From the NCBI GenBank assembly GCA_965660165.1, contig CBFHYU010000042.1, positions 1 to 9,690 of the forward strand: a DNA stretch of 9,690 bases, read 5' to 3'. Position numbers and translations under genes: made by a program. How positions within the stretch are numbered: the stretch's first letter is position 1; the number at the start of each line of letters is the position of its first letter. Shown piece by piece: positions 6,199 to 9,690 of the stretch. Origin of the DNA: WTJO01 sp965660165 (GTDB lineage Bacteria; Pseudomonadota; Alphaproteobacteria; Puniceispirillales; Puniceispirillaceae). The notes beneath the pieces were generated by a model that had not been told where the DNA came from, did no database searches, and worked only from the letters and a program-made list of their open reading frames with translations.

Positions 6199-8253
6199 TT
6201 ATCTTGGGTTCATAGTGAACATAAAGATTTGTCCACCCGCATCACCGCCATGCGCTTCAACAGCGCCACTTGATTCTGGACGAGCCTGAACCACACCAAT
6301 ATAGCTTTGATCAGCTGTCTTAATATTGCTGCGAATGTCCTGACGGGCTGTTCCTTTCAACTCTTCCATTGAATAAAAAGAGCCATTGGACTTTTTCGCA
6401 ATGAGAGCCGTCACAGGCCAAGACCCTGAAAATTCAGTTGTGCCTGGCTTTGTGAAAGCCCCGCCCAAAGCTGATACCCCTGCTTCATAGCGTGAGCTAT
6501 ACTTACCGCCTGAGAGGGCAAGAAGATGTGCGTCAGTTACATTCATATCCTTATCAATGGTTAGCACATATTTGCGTTCACCATAATCATTGCCTGAATC
6601 TTCATCAACAATCAGATAGTCGCCATCTTTTGTTTTTGCCCAATATAGGCCATCTGGAGCAACCATCTTAGCAACACCCTGTTCCATATGAATAGACGCA
6701 TCACCATCTTTGGTCTTGCCTTCTCCGCCAAGCTTTAGTGTTAATGCCCCATCAACTGCTGCAACAGAACGCTTTACAGACACATCTAAGAATGCTGGAA
6801 GCTCGCCATTGGCATCTGTCAAAGCCTTCGCAAGGTTGCCAAGATCAAAAGCAAGCAAACCACCTTCGTCAGTCATGTTTTGGAAATAACGAGCTGCACC
6901 TGAGGGGTCGGCAGCAGGGTGTTCGGTCTTGGTATCTCCATTGAAAAAAGCATAGCCCTCTGGCTGCTCATTTTCATTTTCCCACAACATCATCTCTGTA
7001 TCTTGAACAGCTACGGGCTTATCAAACCCTGCCCATTGATAAGATGTTGGATAAAAGCGCCCCTCAAAACTTGTAGGTGCAGAGGCATCCTTCATGTAAT
7101 CATCCACCATCTTCGCATCTAGCTTTATGTCGATGCCAAGGTCAGCAAAAACTTTGGGTGTGAGTGCAAGGCCGTATATCTTGCCATAGAGCAAGCCGTT
7201 ACGTGCAAGGAAAGCATCACGCTCATTTGCTGTTGCATAGTTGATTTTGCTTCCATCTGCGAGGCGGTCTTTCATGCCAACATAAATACGATTTGGCGCA
7301 GGCTCTTGACCGTGATTATACCCAGCAGCAACGATCACAACATAGTCTTTGTGACCTGAATTGATTGGCATAAGCTTTTCATAGCCTGTTTGGCCAAGAG
7401 CAGGCACGGTGTAAGCTGTTCTATTTGCAATATCAACCACTACACTAGCAAGTCCAAGTGTAGCCGCAGAATCTGACTTGCCAGCAGGGAACATGGTTCC
7501 AATTTCCCATTCTTCAGCTGTTAGCCATACATCATCAGCAAAGCCAATGCCATCGCCATATTTATTTGCTTGCTCATACCATGCGCCACAGAAACTCTGG
7601 AAGAAATAATCCGCTTCACTTAGACGAAAGTCTGGCTTGAACTGCACCAAAGTGCCATCTGGACGGGTTTGATTTCCCCATTTGCCAGATAAATAGGCTG
7701 GGTCAAAAGAGGGCGCAGATACGATTTCACCAAAACCATTATAAACAGTATCGAATAATTTACCTGAACCTTTGACCATGTCTTTTGCAGATATTTTGTT
7801 GTTCATGAAGGTGGCAAATTTGGCTCTGTCATAGTCAATGGTATGAATGTGTGAGCCTGTGAATGTTACGCCATTTTTCATTTCCCATGGATATGTTTCT
7901 GGCTTTGGGGCACGCCCCATTGTCGCATAAGATTCACTCTGATAGACAACCCGAATAGTGTTGTCGTCAGCTAGCATGGCTGCCTGACCATCTGGATAAC
8001 CAGTCAGAGCCAGTCCTGATTTAGAATCAATTTCACCGACAGTAGCAATGGCTTTAAAATCAGCAAATGGGAAGTTAGTATTCGCACTTTCACCATCCTT
8101 TAGGGGCTGTGTTGCCAGACCAGCTTCTGGGATAAGGGCGGTAGTTTGCCCTATTTCTTTATGTGAAGAATGACTACCTGCTGAAACTGGTAAAATGGCT
8201 ACTGTTGATAATAAGGTTGTGCTTAACAATGTTGCAAGAATGACTTTTCTCAT
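6199..8253 (-). CDS. phoX: Secreted PhoX-like alkaline phosphatase (DUF839/COG3211-type beta-propeller), divergent
   Basis: The 684-residue protein opens with a clear Sec signal peptide: Arg-Lys, a hydrophobic core (about 4-21) and a cleavage site after VSA (23-25), placing it in the periplasm or outside. The mature part has repeated propeller-like strands and local patterns reminiscent of PhoX: a WLTAEEWE segment (243-250), preceded by the only cysteine, Cys222 in SFCGAW, and DGLYWAKTKDGDYLIVDEDSG (534-554). In PhoX a cysteine and a nearby glutamate bind the iron-calcium cofactor; that Cys222 and Glu247/248 do so here is inference. PhoX enzymes release phosphate from phosphomonoesters. Most carry a twin-arginine signal; none is present here. 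The ATG has AGGGA seven bases upstream. A four-unit Pho-box array lies 53 bases upstream of the start and a terminator follows. Similarity is partial, so a related propeller phosphatase or phytase-like esterase remains possible; the Pho boxes favour a phosphatase. Confidence 0.65.
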   Translation of the reverse strand: MRKVILATLLSTTLLSTVAILPVSAGSHSSHKEIGQTTALIPEAGLATQPLKDGESANTNFPFADFKAIATVGEIDSKSGLALTGYPDGQAAMLADDNTIRVVYQSESYATMGRAPKPETYPWEMKNGVTFTGSHIHTIDYDRAKFATFMNNKISAKDMVKGSGKLFDTVYNGFGEIVSAPSFDPAYLSGKWGNQTRPDGTLVQFKPDFRLSEADYFFQSFCGAWYEQANKYGDGIGFADDVWLTAEEWEIGTMFPAGKSDSAATLGLASVVVDIANRTAYTVPALGQTGYEKLMPINSGHKDYVVIVAAGYNHGQEPAPNRIYVGMKDRLADGSKINYATANERDAFLARNGLLYGKIYGLALTPKVFADLGIDIKLDAKMVDDYMKDASAPTSFEGRFYPTSYQWAGFDKPVAVQDTEMMLWENENEQPEGYAFFNGDTKTEHPAADPSGAARYFQNMTDEGGLLAFDLGNLAKALTDANGELPAFLDVSVKRSVAAVDGALTLKLGGEGKTKDGDASIHMEQGVAKMVAPDGLYWAKTKDGDYLIVDEDSGNDYGERKYVLTIDKDMNVTDAHLLALSGGKYSSRYEAGVSALGGAFTKPGTTEFSGSWPVTALIAKKSNGSFYSMEELKGTARQDIRSNIKTADQSYIGVVQARPESSGAVEAHGGDAGGQIFMFTMNPR

Positions 8254-8305
8254 AGCAATATCCCTTTTTGTGGTGGTTGATGAGGAAGCATTTTTGCTAA
8301 ATTAG

Positions 8306-8345
8306 ATGACAAATTAGTGACTAGGATATTAACATTTAATGACAG
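8306..8345 (-). promoter_or_regulatory. Tandem Pho-box array (four 11-bp units) upstream of phoX-like gene
   Basis: On the minus strand four heptamers occur in exact 11-base register: CTGTCAT (8345-8339), TGTTAAT (8334-8328), TAGTCAC (8323-8317) and TTGTCAT (8312-8306). The first is a perfect PhoB half-site, the fourth has six matches of seven, the third five, and the second is weak; the four-base spacers are mostly A/T. This is the arrangement of two adjacent Pho boxes on one helix face. The array ends 53 bases before the ATG at 8253. A -10 hexamer is not obvious: AAAAAT at 8295-8290 has the right spacing but is a poor match. Confidence 0.65.
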
Positions 8346-8470
8346 AATCTTAGCTGATAGGGGAAGCGATAACTGAGGAACATTGCTAGCTTGCACAAGC
8401 AACCCTCTGAGTGAGTTGACTTTATAAAAAATTGAGAGCCTGACGCTGCTGGAAAGACCTTTATTTCTTC

Positions 8471-9178
8471 TTATTGCGGAGAGCTATTGTTAACACGATC
8501 ACTTTGCTCTCGAGCCGTTTCAACTCTCTCGCTATATCTATCCACCAGATATACACTTCGTTCACGCGTTAGATAGGTGAATTTTACCAATTCCTCTATG
8601 ACATCTACCACTCTATTGTAAAATGATGATGGGATCATCCGACCTTCCTCATCAAATTGCTGAAAGGCTTTTGGAACAGATGATTGATTAGGTATGGTTA
8701 AACACCGCATCCATCTTCCAAGAGTGCGAAGTTGATTCACAGTATTAAAGCTTTGTGAGCCTCCTGATACTTGCATTACTGCAAGTGTTTTTCCTTGTGT
8801 GGGTCTAACTGCGCCAATAGATAGGGGAATCCAATCAATTTGAGCTTTCATGATGCCTGTCATTGAACCGTGCCGTTCTGGGGAACACCACACCATCCCT
8901 TCTGACCAGCTAACTATTTCTCTGAGTTCTTGTACTTTTAGGTGACTGGCATCTACGCCATCATCTGGAAGAGGTAAACCTGACGGGTTGAAAATGCGTG
9001 TTTCTGCACCAAAGAGATGAAGAATTCTAGCAGATTCCTCTACCAAAAGCCGACTATAAGAACGCTCCCTTAACGAGCCATAGAGAAGCGCAATTTTTAG
9101 CGGTTGTTTATTTGTAGAACAAAGTTGGTCAAGCTCAATTTTTTTGAATGCACTATTTTCAATATTCGGAGTTGTCAT
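8471..9178 (-). CDS. arsH: ArsH, NADPH-dependent FMN reductase for organoarsenical detoxification
   Basis: ArsH is a flavodoxin-like NADPH:FMN oxidoreductase that oxidises trivalent methyl- and aryl-arsenicals and can produce peroxide or reduce other acceptors; it is cytoplasmic. The 235-residue product is almost wholly diagnostic: LLYGSLRERSYSRLL (31-45, FMN phosphate loop), GLPLPDD (67-73), WSEGMVWCSPERHGSMTG (91-108), QIDWIPLSIGAVRPTQG (113-129), VMQVSGGSQSFN (134-145), RWMRCLTIPNQSSV (155-168) and VDRYSER (212-218). I place the start at the ATG at 9178, which has an AGGCGAAG stretch just upstream and gives the usual family length. An in-frame ATG at 9259 would add 27 lysine- and isoleucine-rich residues not expected in ArsH. 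No arsR, arsB or arsC is visible. It lies about 220 bases upstream of the phoX-like gene on the same strand with no terminator between them. Confidence 0.95.
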   Translation of the reverse strand: MTTPNIENSAFKKIELDQLCSTNKQPLKIALLYGSLRERSYSRLLVEESARILHLFGAETRIFNPSGLPLPDDGVDASHLKVQELREIVSWSEGMVWCSPERHGSMTGIMKAQIDWIPLSIGAVRPTQGKTLAVMQVSGGSQSFNTVNQLRTLGRWMRCLTIPNQSSVPKAFQQFDEEGRMIPSSFYNRVVDVIEELVKFTYLTRERSVYLVDRYSERVETAREQSDRVNNSSPQ

Positions 9179-9338
9179 TTCTTCGCCTATTTCTTTGATG
9201 ATTTGCTTTTTAATTTTCTTTGTGAAAAATACTGACACTAATTTGGTATTAATAATCATACAACACCATACTCCGCTGCCCCTGCCAACCCATCGGACGA
9301 CCGAGGTTAGAGGAGTGTTATTTTGTGCCTGCTCGGTG

Positions 9339-9690
9339 CTACAGACTGTAAAGACATTGTCTTAGTTGCGTAGCAGTTCCGACCTCATAGCCTTCATGAT
9401 AGATGTTCTTAGCTACTTGCCTAACAAGCTGTAAATTATCCAATTCAGATTGAAAATGGGCATCTTCTAAGCCAGTGCGGATATGCCCACCAGCTGCTAA
9501 ACATGAACTGACAATCTTCTGAGTATTAACCTGAAGACCAGCAATCATCCAAAGGGCTTTAGGGTCAGTTTGTCTCAACAAATTAATATAGGCTGACAGA
9601 TAAATTTCCTCTGCAGGAAAGCCAAAACTGAACCGATCTGAAAACATAAAACGATAAATTGGCTTAGGACATCCTTTTATCTTTTTGGAT
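9339..9690 (-). CDS. BKACE family (DUF849) beta-keto acid cleavage enzyme, C-terminal part, 5' end outside the window
   Basis: The frame stays open from the TAG at 9339-9341 to the right edge of the window, so this is a gene cut by the window edge; the Met at 9647 is internal. The visible 117 or so residues match the C-terminal portion of the family whose type member is 3-keto-5-aminohexanoate cleavage protein (Kce): a PIYRFMFSDRFSFGFP stretch, ALWMIAGLQVNTQ, the hallmark AGGHIRTGLED, and a final helix ending VGTATQLRQCLYSL. These enzymes are zinc-dependent and condense a beta-keto acid with acetyl-CoA to give acetoacetate and a new CoA ester. The catalytic N-terminal metal ligands are outside the window, so substrate cannot be judged. 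In place of the usual GLEDN this copy has GLEDA. There is no evident link to the phosphate genes downstream. Confidence 0.85.
   Translation of the reverse strand, partial: SKKIKGCPKPIYRFMFSDRFSFGFPAEEIYLSAYINLLRQTDPKALWMIAGLQVNTQKIVSSCLAAGGHIRTGLEDAHFQSELDNLQLVRQVAKNIYHEGYEVGTATQLRQCLYSL

Noticed and set aside
8383..8402. Inverted repeat TTGCT...AGCAA with inner GCTTG/CAAGC between arsH and phoX as arsH terminator
   Set aside because: The stems are short, the inner loop is only two bases, and there is no following T run; it could still be a minor protein site.
9179..9259. Extended arsH N-terminus from the ATG at 9259
   Set aside because: The extra 27 residues are lysine- and isoleucine-rich and unlike ArsH, the spacing to GGAG is long (11 bases), and the start at 9178 gives the normal family length.
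9351..9363. Palindrome AAGACATTGTCTT as a terminator of the BKACE gene
   Set aside because: It lies within the last codons of the gene, has only five pairs, and no T run follows in the direction of transcription.
9339..9647. Treating the BKACE fragment as a complete small gene or a truncated pseudogene
   Set aside because: The same frame continues without a stop through base 9690 and keeps matching the family upstream of the Met, so the gene is simply cut by the window edge.

Overview
The window reads as a chromosomal segment of a Gram-negative, probably marine, alphaproteobacterium of moderate to low GC. This is inferred from the protein types (an alphaproteobacterial PlcP-type phospholipase C with a lipid glycosyltransferase, PPK1/PPX, ArsH, a PhoX-like phosphatase) and the AT-rich, closely packed layout. 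I cannot fix the genus; SAR116-like or related oligotrophic marine groups are possible. All seven supported genes lie on the minus strand, so transcription runs from high to low coordinates.

In transcription order: a 5'-truncated BKACE/DUF849 family gene (9690 down to 9339); arsH (9178-8471); a secreted PhoX-like phosphatase (8253-6199) ending in a clear intrinsic terminator (about 6150-6180); then a compact four-gene run of ppk1 (6060-3943), ppx (3927-2413), plcP (2361-1474) and a glycosyltransferase fused to diacylglycerol kinase DgkA (1477-59). ppk/ppx are a few bases apart and plcP/GT-DgkA overlap by an ATGA, which suggests translational coupling.

The unifying theme is phosphate economy. 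PhoX-like would release phosphate from organic esters outside the inner membrane. PPK and PPX would store and remobilise polyphosphate. PlcP would strip phosphate head groups from phospholipids to give diacylglycerol (DAG), and the GT domain would turn DAG into phosphorus-free glycolipid. The fused DgkA domain would phosphorylate the same DAG back to phosphatidic acid. Supporting this, I read PhoB-box-like 11-bp direct repeats in front of three transcription units: a four-unit array before phoX (8306-8345), a good two-unit box before ppk (6107-6124) and a degenerate two-unit box before plcP (2390-2407). The two boxes before ppk and plcP each have a -10-like hexamer 10-11 bases downstream, as PhoB-activated promoters do.

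The most unusual item is the single-chain GT-DgkA enzyme, which puts two enzymes that use the same substrate, DAG, into one polypeptide directly behind the enzyme that makes it. No insertion sequences, CRISPR arrays, tRNAs or rRNAs were seen. Bases 1-58 hold nothing I can support, and there is no gene-free stretch longer than 300 bases.
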